A stretch of 32,291 nucleotides of DNA, from the IMG/VR virus record IMGVR_UViG_3300042691_009763, positions 1 to 32,291 of that record; one strand, 5' to 3'. Source of the stretch: a virus. Below are positions 7,544 through 13,110 of this stretch, piece by piece. How positions within the stretch are numbered: position 1 is the first letter of the stretch; every line of letters starts with the position of its first letter. The notes beneath the pieces are model-generated. The model searched no databases and was not told where the DNA came from. It was given only the letters and a program-made list of their open reading frames with translations. The position numbers and the translations under genes were made by a program.

Positions 7544-7801
7544 GTGACGCCGGAAGAACTGCTGAAAATGCAGAGTGAACTAGGCTTGTCGGACGGGAAG
7601 ATGGCTCAGGCGCTCGGCGTCACGCGCCAGACGTGGAGAAACTGGCGGCGCGGGTGTCGGTGCCCGCTGTTTGCTCAGAACGCCCTGCGGTGGATGATGG
7701 AGCTGCGGCGAATCTCGCCGGCAAACGATAACCTGCCAGCCAAAATCAAGGCCCTGGCCGTGGTTGCTGTCGCCTTGTTCAGCGGCGAGATAGCCGCCTA
7801 G
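7544..7801 (+). CDS. Small XRE/Cro-type helix-turn-helix protein
   Basis: Protein of 85 residues with a Cro/C1-type helix-turn-helix: LGLSDGKMAQALGVTRQTWR (13-32) then NWRRG, the usual recognition-helix pattern of one-domain phage regulators. The C-terminal 25 residues are hydrophobic (IKALAVVAVALFSGEIAA) and may serve dimerisation or contact a membrane. GTG 7544 is preceded by GGGGG; a shorter start at ATG 7568 would still keep the motif. Gene order (regulator, regulator, integrase) suggests control of lysogeny or excision. The stop TAG is at 7799-7801, so the first GTACAAC repeat begins at its last base. Confidence 0.78.
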   Translation: MTPEELLKMQSELGLSDGKMAQALGVTRQTWRNWRRGCRCPLFAQNALRWMMELRRISPANDNLPAKIKALAVVAVALFSGEIAA

Positions 7802-8050
7802 TACAACACGGCGGTACAACATGAGGCGTCGCGTCAAGGCGGCGCCTCGCATATTCTGGGTAATCCGTCCCATCCATCATGGGGGCGATATTGAAAAGCC
7901 ATTTCCGGCTTGCGTGTCCAACCATTTGCACCTGCATAGCTATTTGCCCCTGATCGGCCTATCGGTTTACCTGCTTCGATGTTGTACGTTGAACCGTTTC
8001 CCGCCTGCCGGTACAACAAAATCGCACCGATGGGGTGCATGTTGTACCGG
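7801..8050. repeat. Cluster of GTACAAC / GTTGTAC motifs in the integrase leader
   Basis: The heptamer GTACAAC occurs on the + strand at 7801-7807, 7814-7820 and 8011-8017, and inverted (GTTGTAC) at 7981-7987 and 8041-8047. The first two are direct repeats 13 nt apart. Variants ATACAAC occur at 3580-3586 and 7527-7533. Five copies in 250 bp of GC-rich DNA suggest protein binding, either integrase/excisionase arm sites or operators of a neighbouring regulator. The 259-bp gap 7802-8060 holds no credible gene. A further 6-bp stem GAGGCG/CGCCTC begins at 7823. Confidence 0.7.
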
Positions 8051-8052
8051 AG
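8008..8052 (+). promoter_or_regulatory. Hairpin overlapping the integrase ribosome binding site
   Basis: CCGGTACAACA (8008-8018) and TGTTGTACCGG (8040-8050) are perfect 11-bp inverted arms. An inner stem GCACC (8024-8028) / GGTGC (8034-8038) lies between them. The probable ribosome binding site GGAG (8049-8052), 8 nt before GTG 8061, begins inside the right arm. A folded transcript would therefore partly hide it, and as duplex DNA the same palindrome could be an operator. Confidence 0.6.
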
Positions 8053-8060
8053 ACTGACCA

Positions 8061-9149
8061 GTGGGTAGCATCATCGCCCGCAAGCGCAAAGACGGCGGCA
8101 CGTCCTTCCTGGCGCAGATCGTCATGAAGCAGGGCGGCGTCATCACGCACCGCGAGAACAAGACATTCCCGGGCCGGCGCGAGGCTGCCGGATGGATCGC
8201 CAGGCGCGAGGCCGAACTGGAGAGCCTGGGCCGCCAGCAGGAAGACCCTCGCCTGTCCGACGTCATCGATCGATACACCAGCGAATCTCTGGCCAAGATC
8301 GGCAGGACCAAGGCCCAGGTGCTGGGAGCCGTCCGACGCACACCGCTGGGCGCCATGCGCTGCAGCAGGATCACGAGCGCCGACATCGTGGAATTCGCCC
8401 GCCACCTCGGCGCCGGCGTGGCCCCGCAGACGGTGCACAACTACCTTTCGCACCTGGCCAGCGTGTTCGCCATCGCCCGGCCGGCCTGGGGCTACCCGCT
8501 GGACCGTCAGGCGGCTCTCGACGCCATGGCGGTGTGCAAGCGCATGGGGTTCACCAGCCGCAGCCGCGAGCGGGACCGCAGGCCGACCGTGGACGAGCTC
8601 GACCGCCTGCTGGAGCACTTCACGGCCAGCCGGGCGCGGCGAGCCGACAGCAACCCGATGGCTGACATCGTGCTGTTCGCGGTGTTCAGCACCAGGAGGC
8701 AGGAGGAGATCACGCGCATCACCTGGGCCGACCTCGACGTCGAGCACAGCCGGGTGCTGGTGCGCGACATGAAGCACCCCGGCGAGAAGATCGGCAACGA
8801 TCAGTGGGTGGACCTGCCGCCCGAGGCATTGGCCGTGGCGCTGCGCCAGACGCGCTCAGGGCCGCGAATCTTTGCCGCCAGTACCGACGCCATAGGCGCG
8901 GCCTTCACGCGCGCCTGCAGGCTCCTGGGCATCGAGGATCTGCACTTTCACGACTTGAGGCACGACGGTGTCTCGCGCCTGTTCGAACTCGGCTGGTCGA
9001 TCCCGCACGTGGCAGCCGTCAGCGGGCACCGGAGCTGGCAGAGCCTGAAGCGGTACACCCACATCAGGCAGCGCGGCGACAAGTATGCGCAGTGGCGGTG
9101 GCTGACGGCGGCCGGGAACCCCCAACCCGACAGCTTGAGTGCTGCTTGA
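8061..9149 (+). CDS. int: Tyrosine-type site-specific integrase
   Basis: Phage integrase of 362 residues catalysing attP x attB recombination through a Tyr-DNA intermediate. It has an N-terminal strand-rich part (3-35), a core-binding SAM-like domain (about 64-165) and a catalytic domain. Catalytic residues fit the family: Arg in STRRQEEI (R213), Lys in MKHP (K238), HDLR (H297/R300), GH (H323) and the nucleophile in RYTHI (Y332). Start is GTG 8061 with GGAG 8 nt upstream, inside a hairpin arm. It converges on the late operon, with the late terminator only 20 nt past its stop. All active-site residues are present, so it should be functional. Confidence 0.95.
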   Translation: MGSIIARKRKDGGTSFLAQIVMKQGGVITHRENKTFPGRREAAGWIARREAELESLGRQQEDPRLSDVIDRYTSESLAKIGRTKAQVLGAVRRTPLGAMRCSRITSADIVEFARHLGAGVAPQTVHNYLSHLASVFAIARPAWGYPLDRQAALDAMAVCKRMGFTSRSRERDRRPTVDELDRLLEHFTASRARRADSNPMADIVLFAVFSTRRQEEITRITWADLDVEHSRVLVRDMKHPGEKIGNDQWVDLPPEALAVALRQTRSGPRIFAASTDAIGAAFTRACRLLGIEDLHFHDLRHDGVSRLFELGWSIPHVAAVSGHRSWQSLKRYTHIRQRGDKYAQWRWLTAAGNPQPDSLSAA

Positions 9150-9168
9150 CCGTCAGGAGCAATGTAAC

Positions 9169-9196
9169 AAAAAAAGCCCCGGCACATGACCGGGGC
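9169..9196 (-). terminator. Rho-independent terminator of the leftward late operon
   Basis: Arms GCCCCGG (9176-9182) and CCGGGGC (9190-9196) form a perfect 7-bp GC stem with a 7-nt loop. On the minus strand it is followed by seven Ts (A-run 9169-9175). It lies 38 nt past the Rz stop and ends transcription of the late genes before it reaches the integrase. The + side lacks a T-run, so it should work in one direction only. Confidence 0.93.
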
Positions 9197-9234
9197 GAAA
9201 TGGCTGGAGAACCAACCAAGGAGACAGGGGTATT

Positions 9235-9738
9235 CTACCGCGTTAGCGCGTCATAGCTGCGCTGGCAGGCGAGGCCGGCGGCTCGGGCTGCGTCAGCATG
9301 TCGAGCAATTCCATCCGCAGCCTCGTCAAGCCGGCGCTGCACGTCGGCAAGCAGATCGGCGGTGGCAACGGCTGACGGGCCGCTGACGGCAGGGCCGGCG
9401 TCACCGGAGGCTCGACCACAGGTGGCGGTAAGGGAGGCGAGACGGTCGCGCAGCCGCTGGCCAGCATCAGTGGCAGCAGCAGCATCAGCGCGGGCGCGCT
9501 CCAGGGCTTGGTGGGCTTCATCGGCGGCTTTCTGCACCTCTGCGGTGCGGCGTCGTTCTTCGGTGCGAGCTTGTTCGCCAGCCTGCCTGGCGGCCTCAAA
9601 CATGGCCTGCATCTGCTCGGCGTGCCGGGCGCGCGTGTCGGCATGGTCTGACTGCTCGCCAGACAGCCGTAGCGTTTGCCAGCCTGCCAGCAGCAGGGCG
9701 CCGGCCAAGGCAATTGACAGGGCTCTGGTGACGATCAC
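9235..9738 (-). CDS. Rz-like inner-membrane spanin (DUF2514)
   Basis: Lysis protein of 167 residues of the DUF2514 / Rz type. It has one N-terminal membrane segment (about 5-22, ALSIALAGALLLAGW), then a long charged helical region rich in Ala, Glu and Arg (30-110) that would cross the periplasm as a coiled coil. It works with the outer-membrane lipoprotein encoded inside the same DNA. Start GTG 9738 overlaps the endolysin stop (GTGA); the alternative GTG two codons upstream would overlap more. It is the last gene of the lysis cassette and of the whole late operon. Confidence 0.9.
   Translation of the reverse strand: MIVTRALSIALAGALLLAGWQTLRLSGEQSDHADTRARHAEQMQAMFEAARQAGEQARTEERRRTAEVQKAADEAHQALERARADAAAATDAGQRLRDRLASLTATCGRASGDAGPAVSGPSAVATADLLADVQRRLDEAADGIARHADAARAAGLACQRSYDALTR
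9243..9521 (-). CDS. Rz1-like outer-membrane spanin, nested inside the Rz gene
   Basis: Protein of 92 residues in a different frame, wholly inside the Rz-like gene and ending 8 nt before its stop. It has a lipoprotein signal: basic N-terminus (MKPTKPW), hydrophobic core (ALMLLLPLML) and a lipobox ending ASGC with Cys24. A proline-rich mature region follows (PPLPPPVVEPP), the hallmark of Rz1 o-spanins. It would be lipidated and anchored in the outer membrane, pairing with Rz to fuse the two membranes at lysis. ATG 9521 is picked because it gives a clean signal peptide; the frame is open further upstream without one. The ribosome binding site is weak (GAAAG), as is common for nested Rz1 genes. 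Confidence 0.86.
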   Translation of the reverse strand: MKPTKPWSAPALMLLLPLMLASGCATVSPPLPPPVVEPPVTPALPSAARQPLPPPICLPTCSAGLTRLRMELLDMLTQPEPPASPASAAMTR

Positions 9739-10682
9739 AGCCACCCCTGGTACTTCGGGCTGCGCACGACAAGCACATCGTGGACGTGGTGGCGGTTGAT
9801 GTCGCAGGCGCTGCGCCCGGCGTAGAGCGGGGCGCGAGACTTCAGGCAGGCGTGCTCGACGTGGCCGAACCACTGCTGAGGGTCGCAGCCGGCCTTGAGC
9901 CCGCAGGCGCGGCGCTCCTTCTGCACGCCACCCATGCCGCCGTTGTAGGCTGCGTCGGCGAACGCCAGCCGCTGGCCGTGGTCCTCGACGACATGGAGGG
10001 CCAGGAAGTCGCCGCGCGTCTTCAGGATGACGGCGCGAAGCTGCAGGTCAGGCCGCTGGTAGACGTTCGCCCATGACCACTCGCGCAGCGCCGGATGGCG
10101 GTCTCGCATCTCCTGCAGGGCGTCGAAGCGCAGCCGTCCATCCGGATGCCATGCGCGCGTGATCTGCCCCAGCCCGGCGCCCTCCTCGCGCGCCGACTTC
10201 AGGCGGCTCGACGGGTTCCAGCAGCGGCTGTGCCGCAGCGTGATGCAGCTCTCGTGCTCGACGAGGGCCGGCAGCAATTCGCGCCTGGGATGGTCGGGCC
10301 AGTGCCGGGCCTGCTCAGCCCGGAAGGTCGCGCGGTGGGCCTCGGCTGCGGCGGGGATGTAGGTGCGCACGTCCTGGGCTCTCGCCAGGCCTCCGAACAG
10401 GCCCATGAGCCCGTAGGCGACGATGGCCAGCGCGATGAGCGCCAGGCCGGCGCCGATGGGGTGCTCGCCAGCCCTGCCGAACAGCCGCCGGGCGTCGGCC
10501 TCGGGGTAGTCGTGCAGGGCCTTGCGCGCCAGGTGCACGAAGCCCACGGCCAGGAGCGGCGTCACCAGGGACAGCAGCAGCATGCCGGTGGTCACGCCCT
10601 TGTCGGGGTCAGTGGCCAGCAGCGCGCCCAGGACGACTGCGGAGCCGCCCAGCAGGAACAGGTAGCGGAATCTTGGCTTCAT
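9735..10682 (-). CDS. Membrane-anchored endolysin (SLT-type lytic transglycosylase)
   Basis: Peptidoglycan-cleaving protein of 315 residues. Three hydrophobic segments lie in the first 100 residues (about 7-23, 31-50, 76-99). A C-terminal domain follows with the lytic transglycosylase signature: catalytic Glu-Ser in EHESC (E144), GAGLGQI (168-174) and AYNGG (245-249). Five Cys in 146-295 may form disulfides once outside the cytoplasm. ATG 10682 is chosen because GGAGG lies 5 nt upstream; an open extension of nine codons overlaps the tiny ORF before it. Multiple membrane spans are unusual for an endolysin and suggest export without holin passage. A virion-associated role is possible, but position supports lysis. 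Confidence 0.85.
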   Translation of the reverse strand: MKPRFRYLFLLGGSAVVLGALLATDPDKGVTTGMLLLSLVTPLLAVGFVHLARKALHDYPEADARRLFGRAGEHPIGAGLALIALAIVAYGLMGLFGGLARAQDVRTYIPAAAEAHRATFRAEQARHWPDHPRRELLPALVEHESCITLRHSRCWNPSSRLKSAREEGAGLGQITRAWHPDGRLRFDALQEMRDRHPALREWSWANVYQRPDLQLRAVILKTRGDFLALHVVEDHGQRLAFADAAYNGGMGGVQKERRACGLKAGCDPQQWFGHVEHACLKSRAPLYAGRSACDINRHHVHDVLVVRSPKYQGWL

Positions 10683-10726
10683 CACAGCCTCCACCAGAGA
10701 TAGGGCCACAGCAGCCAGAACATCAT
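10682..10726 (-). CDS. Possible 14-residue hydrophobic peptide in the lysis cassette
   Basis: A tiny ORF, MMFWLLWPYLWWRL, with four Trp and almost entirely hydrophobic. Its ATG overlaps the stop of the holin-like gene (ATGA) and its TGA overlaps the endolysin ATG (TGATG). It therefore exactly bridges two real genes and could keep ribosomes moving between them. It could be a membrane-active peptide or only a coupling device. No homology can be claimed at this length. Confidence 0.45.
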   Translation of the reverse strand: MMFWLLWPYLWWRL

Positions 10727-10956
10727 TTGTCGGCCTTGGTATCGAGGCGGTCGAAGATCTTGCCCAGCATATCCTTGACCTCCTTCAAGCCTTCCTTGAA
10801 GTCGTCCTTGGCCACGTAGGACTTGGGTAGGTCTTCGCGCAACTTGGCGAGATCGGCCTTGAGTTCCTTGACTGCCGCCCACATTTCGCGGGCGAACCAC
10901 CCGACGACGGCAGAGAAGAGGCCAAAGACGATGTTAAGCAGTGTCTGGATGTCCAT
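10723..10956 (-). CDS. Holin-like one-TM protein with coiled coil
   Basis: Protein of 77 residues: one N-terminal hydrophobic helix (about 5-21, TLLNIVFGLFSAVVGWF), then a charged heptad-like helix (REMWAAVKELKADLAKLRED) and a Lys/Asp-rich tail. The layout recalls XhlA-type haemolysin/holin-accessory proteins. It sits directly upstream of the endolysin in the lysis cassette, which supports a holin or holin-regulator role. It lacks the second or third membrane span of classical holins, so the assignment is inferred from position. ATG 10956 has only a weak ribosome binding site. Confidence 0.75.
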   Translation of the reverse strand: MDIQTLLNIVFGLFSAVVGWFAREMWAAVKELKADLAKLREDLPKSYVAKDDFKEGLKEVKDMLGKIFDRLDTKADK

Positions 10957-10969
10957 GTCGTCGATGGGT

Positions 10970-11116
10970 TCAGGGGGTGGGCCGGATTCTATCCCGACAA
11001 GCCGTCGCGTCGGCAGTCGGAAAGCATTGGTCCACCAGCACCGTGAACGCCGGCTGGTGGCACGGCGCTGATGACCCCGGACGCTTCCGCGCCGGCCCCG
11101 CCACGGTCGGGGGCAT
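10970..11116 (-). CDS. Possible 48-residue small protein between gpD and holin
   Basis: This ORF fills the otherwise empty gap between the late control gene and the holin-like gene. It starts at ATG 11116, 3 nt after the gpD stop, with AAGGA 7 nt upstream, and ends 13 nt before the next start. The product is basic and proline-rich (RKRPG, RDRIRPTP) with three Cys (19, 31, 40) and no membrane span. I recognise no family. An internal 8-bp inverted repeat (CCACCAGC 11032-11039 / GCTGGTGG 11053-11060) could instead mean this gap is a structured RNA spacer. Confidence 0.4.
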   Translation of the reverse strand: MPPTVAGPARKRPGSSAPCHQPAFTVLVDQCFPTADATACRDRIRPTP

Positions 11117-11119
11117 TGG

Positions 11120-12091
11120 TCAATCCTTGGACTCCAGTTGCAGGCTGCAGGTGTAGCCGTCGCCTGACACGCTGTGCGTGACGGCGTTGATCACCCAGCC
11201 ACCGCCGTCGATGCCGGCGCGAAAGCCGGTCAGCGTCGCTGTTCGCTCGGCGCTCATCGTCGGGTCGCCGATCAGGCCGTTGATGCTCATCTTCCCCGTG
11301 CCGCGCGTCAGAGACTTCAGCTTGCTGTCGGCGGCTCGCCGCGCTTCGGCCTCGCTGGCGTAGCTGTTCTTCAGCGCCATGACGGGCTCTCCGCTGCCGG
11401 CCTGCACCTCGGCGCGCTCGGCGGCGTCGGTGTCCTGCCAGTAGGCCTTCACGCTCTTGTACCTGCCGCGCTCCGTGATCGTGGCGCTCCAGCTCTCGCA
11501 CTGGCTGGCGTCGATCATCGCCGCAGGCAGGTTGCCGCCCGCAGCCGTCTTGCCAGACGCATGCTCGGCCACCACCAGGCGGCCGTCCGCCACTTTGCAG
11601 GTGGCGCCCTGATCGGCGCAGATGCGCTGCAGAAGCTGCAGGTCGCTTTCCGTCTGGTCGACGTGGCCGAGGTTGCGCGACGCCAGGCCGGCCGCGATGG
11701 CTGGCTGCAGGCCGTTGTCGGCGGCGATGGTGCGCACCAGCGTGCCCAGCGTGACGTTCGGCCAGCTTCGCTCCTTAGGGGCCTTGATCTTGCCGGTCAT
11801 GTCGGCGGCGTTGGCGCGGATCGTCATCTCGCGGGCCGGGCCGCTGACGTCCACCTCGTCCACCACGTAGGAGCCCATCTTCACCAGGGCCTGGCCGACG
11901 TAGCCCAGCGAGACCTCGATCTTCGCGCCGGTCTTGGGGAACTCCAGCCGCTGGTCGCGGTCGTCGATGACCAGCGTCAGCCGGTCGGACTTCACGCCGG
12001 CCTCGTCGGTGATCTCTGCCGACAGCAGCCGATCGACGACCAGCGCCGTGATGTTGGCGCCGTCAGCGGTGATCTTGTAGGCGACGCGCAT
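11120..12091 (-). CDS. D: P2 gpD-like tail protein (phage late control D family)
   Basis: Protein of 323 residues of the phage late control D / gpD family, the baseplate hub homologous to T4 gp27 and VgrG. It forms the ring through which the spike and DNA pass. Family marks are the N-terminal ITADGANIT, repeated beta-strand regions, WPNVTLGTLVRTIAADNGL, and QTESDLQLLQRICADQGA in the middle. The C-terminal part from LTRGTGKMSINGLIGDPT is also typical. Start ATG 12091 overlaps the previous stop (TGATG). Despite the family name, such proteins are mainly structural. No Ogr-type activator gene is seen next to it. Confidence 0.92.
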   Translation of the reverse strand: MRVAYKITADGANITALVVDRLLSAEITDEAGVKSDRLTLVIDDRDQRLEFPKTGAKIEVSLGYVGQALVKMGSYVVDEVDVSGPAREMTIRANAADMTGKIKAPKERSWPNVTLGTLVRTIAADNGLQPAIAAGLASRNLGHVDQTESDLQLLQRICADQGATCKVADGRLVVAEHASGKTAAGGNLPAAMIDASQCESWSATITERGRYKSVKAYWQDTDAAERAEVQAGSGEPVMALKNSYASEAEARRAADSKLKSLTRGTGKMSINGLIGDPTMSAERTATLTGFRAGIDGGGWVINAVTHSVSGDGYTCSLQLESKD

Positions 12092-12492
12092 CAGTCGTCC
12101 CGCCAGTCGCCCGGCAGGTCGGGCAGGTCCAGGGTCTGGCCGGCGTACTGGTGGGTGCAGTCACCGAGGAACTGCACGCGGCCGTCGGTGATGAAGGTGT
12201 GGCAACGCTTGTCCACCTGGGGCACCTTCACGTTTTGCTCGCCCGCGTCCCTGCGCGCCTGCGCTTCGGCGACGTCTCGCTTGAGGGCCTCCGGGTTGCC
12301 GATGTTGGCTGGCTCAGTCCACCACACCAGCACGCTTGGTGTGAATGTCGGCTTCTCAGCGTCTCCATTCCATCCCCAGCGTGGTCCGAGTCCTTCACCT
12401 ACTCGGACCTGGTGCAGCATGTCGCAGCCCTGGCACCAGTAGCCCAGGCCGCCGCCTTCGATGTTGCGCAGCTTGCGCGACAGCATTCCCAT
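12091..12492 (-). CDS. DUF6527 family protein
   Basis: Protein of 133 residues with the DUF6527 pattern: MLSRKLRNIEGGGLGYWCQG, C-x2-C (WCQGCD), WGWNGDAEKPTFTPSVLV, then RCHTFITDGRVQFLGDCTH and a final LDLPDLPG. Conserved Cys and His suggest a zinc site. Family knowledge: these proteins are common in phages, sometimes mislabelled as anaerobic dehydrogenases, and have no proven function. ATG 12492 lies 2 nt after the gpX stop; a second ATG at 12486 is possible. It sits between tail protein X and gpD, an unusual spot for a non-structural protein. Confidence 0.85.
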   Translation of the reverse strand: MGMLSRKLRNIEGGGLGYWCQGCDMLHQVRVGEGLGPRWGWNGDAEKPTFTPSVLVWWTEPANIGNPEALKRDVAEAQARRDAGEQNVKVPQVDKRCHTFITDGRVQFLGDCTHQYAGQTLDLPDLPGDWRDD

Positions 12493-12494
12493 GA

Positions 12495-12707
12495 TCAGCC
12501 CCACAGCCGAATCGGCTGCACCTCTGTCGCGGGCTTGGGAATGTCGGGCAGCGTGATCGTGGTGTTGACGGGCAGCACCGGCCCCAGGCTCGCCAGGCCG
12601 GGGTTCGCGTCCAGCACCAGCTCCACGGCGCCGGACTGCTGGCCGTAGAACTTCCAGCAGATGAAGTCGAGCGTGTCGCCCTCCTCGGCGCGGTAGGTGG
12701 CGGTCAC
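12495..12707 (-). CDS. X: Tail protein X (LysM-like)
   Basis: Protein of 70 residues matching P2 gpX: a short LysM-type fold beginning YRAEEGDTLDFICWKFYG and ending in the PVNTTITLPDI strand. In P2-like phages it is a small baseplate or tail protein encoded next to gpU and gpD, as here. Start is GTG 12707, overlapping the gpU stop (GTGA). Confidence 0.93.
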   Translation of the reverse strand: MTATYRAEEGDTLDFICWKFYGQQSGAVELVLDANPGLASLGPVLPVNTTITLPDIPKPATEVQPIRLWG

Positions 12708-13108
12708 AGCGCGTCCTCCCCGTACTCGACCATCGACAGCCGGAACTCAATGCGCCGCGGCGTGCCGTTGTCGAAGAACACCGTGCGGGTCTCCTCGATG
12801 CCGGTGACGCACCACAGCCCGCAGTATTGGCCGACCGACTCGAAGGCGTAGATCAGCGGCAGCGGCAGGCCTGAGACAGCCTGGGCGCGCAGCGCCGCGA
12901 CCTGGCCGATGCCGCCACGATAGTGCGGGTAGATGACGCCGTTCAGCGTTATGGTGTCGGCGCCGCGCCCCGTGTTCTGCTGCGCCGGCTGCCGTCCGAT
13001 GCGGTCCTTGGCCTGCCACTTGTACGTGCTGGTGCGCTGCAGCTCCTGGAAGGCTGCGGTGTCGATGCCGAACGTGAACTCGCCCAGGCGGGCCATGTAG
13101 GTGCGCAT
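12704..13108 (-). CDS. U: Tail protein U
   Basis: Protein of 134 residues of the P2 gpU family, a tail component thought to act in tail assembly with the hub proteins. Typical features are the opening MARLGEFTFGIDTAAFQEL, RTSTYKWQAKDRIG, the GADTITLNGVIYP motif and the closing RRIEFRLSMVEYGED. ATG 13108 follows the tape measure stop by 2 nt; ATG 13096 four codons on is an alternative start. The order tape measure, U, X, D is the P2 order. Confidence 0.94.
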   Translation of the reverse strand: MRTYMARLGEFTFGIDTAAFQELQRTSTYKWQAKDRIGRQPAQQNTGRGADTITLNGVIYPHYRGGIGQVAALRAQAVSGLPLPLIYAFESVGQYCGLWCVTGIEETRTVFFDNGTPRRIEFRLSMVEYGEDAL

Positions 13109-13110
13109 GG

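Noticed and set aside
7821-8057. 78-codon + strand ORF in the integrase leader
   Set aside because: It runs through the repeats and the hairpin, has no ribosome binding site and no protein-like pattern. Treated as non-coding control DNA.
9150-9234. tRNA-like or att core between int and the late terminator
   Set aside because: No cloverleaf can be drawn and no duplicate of the stretch is seen elsewhere in the window; only the terminator hairpin is supported.
10982-10992. TAGAAT as a -10 box for the lysis genes
   Set aside because: No -35-like hexamer at 16-18 nt upstream; similar TAGAAT strings near 21193, 23922 and 27643 lie in coding sequence, so the string alone is weak evidence.
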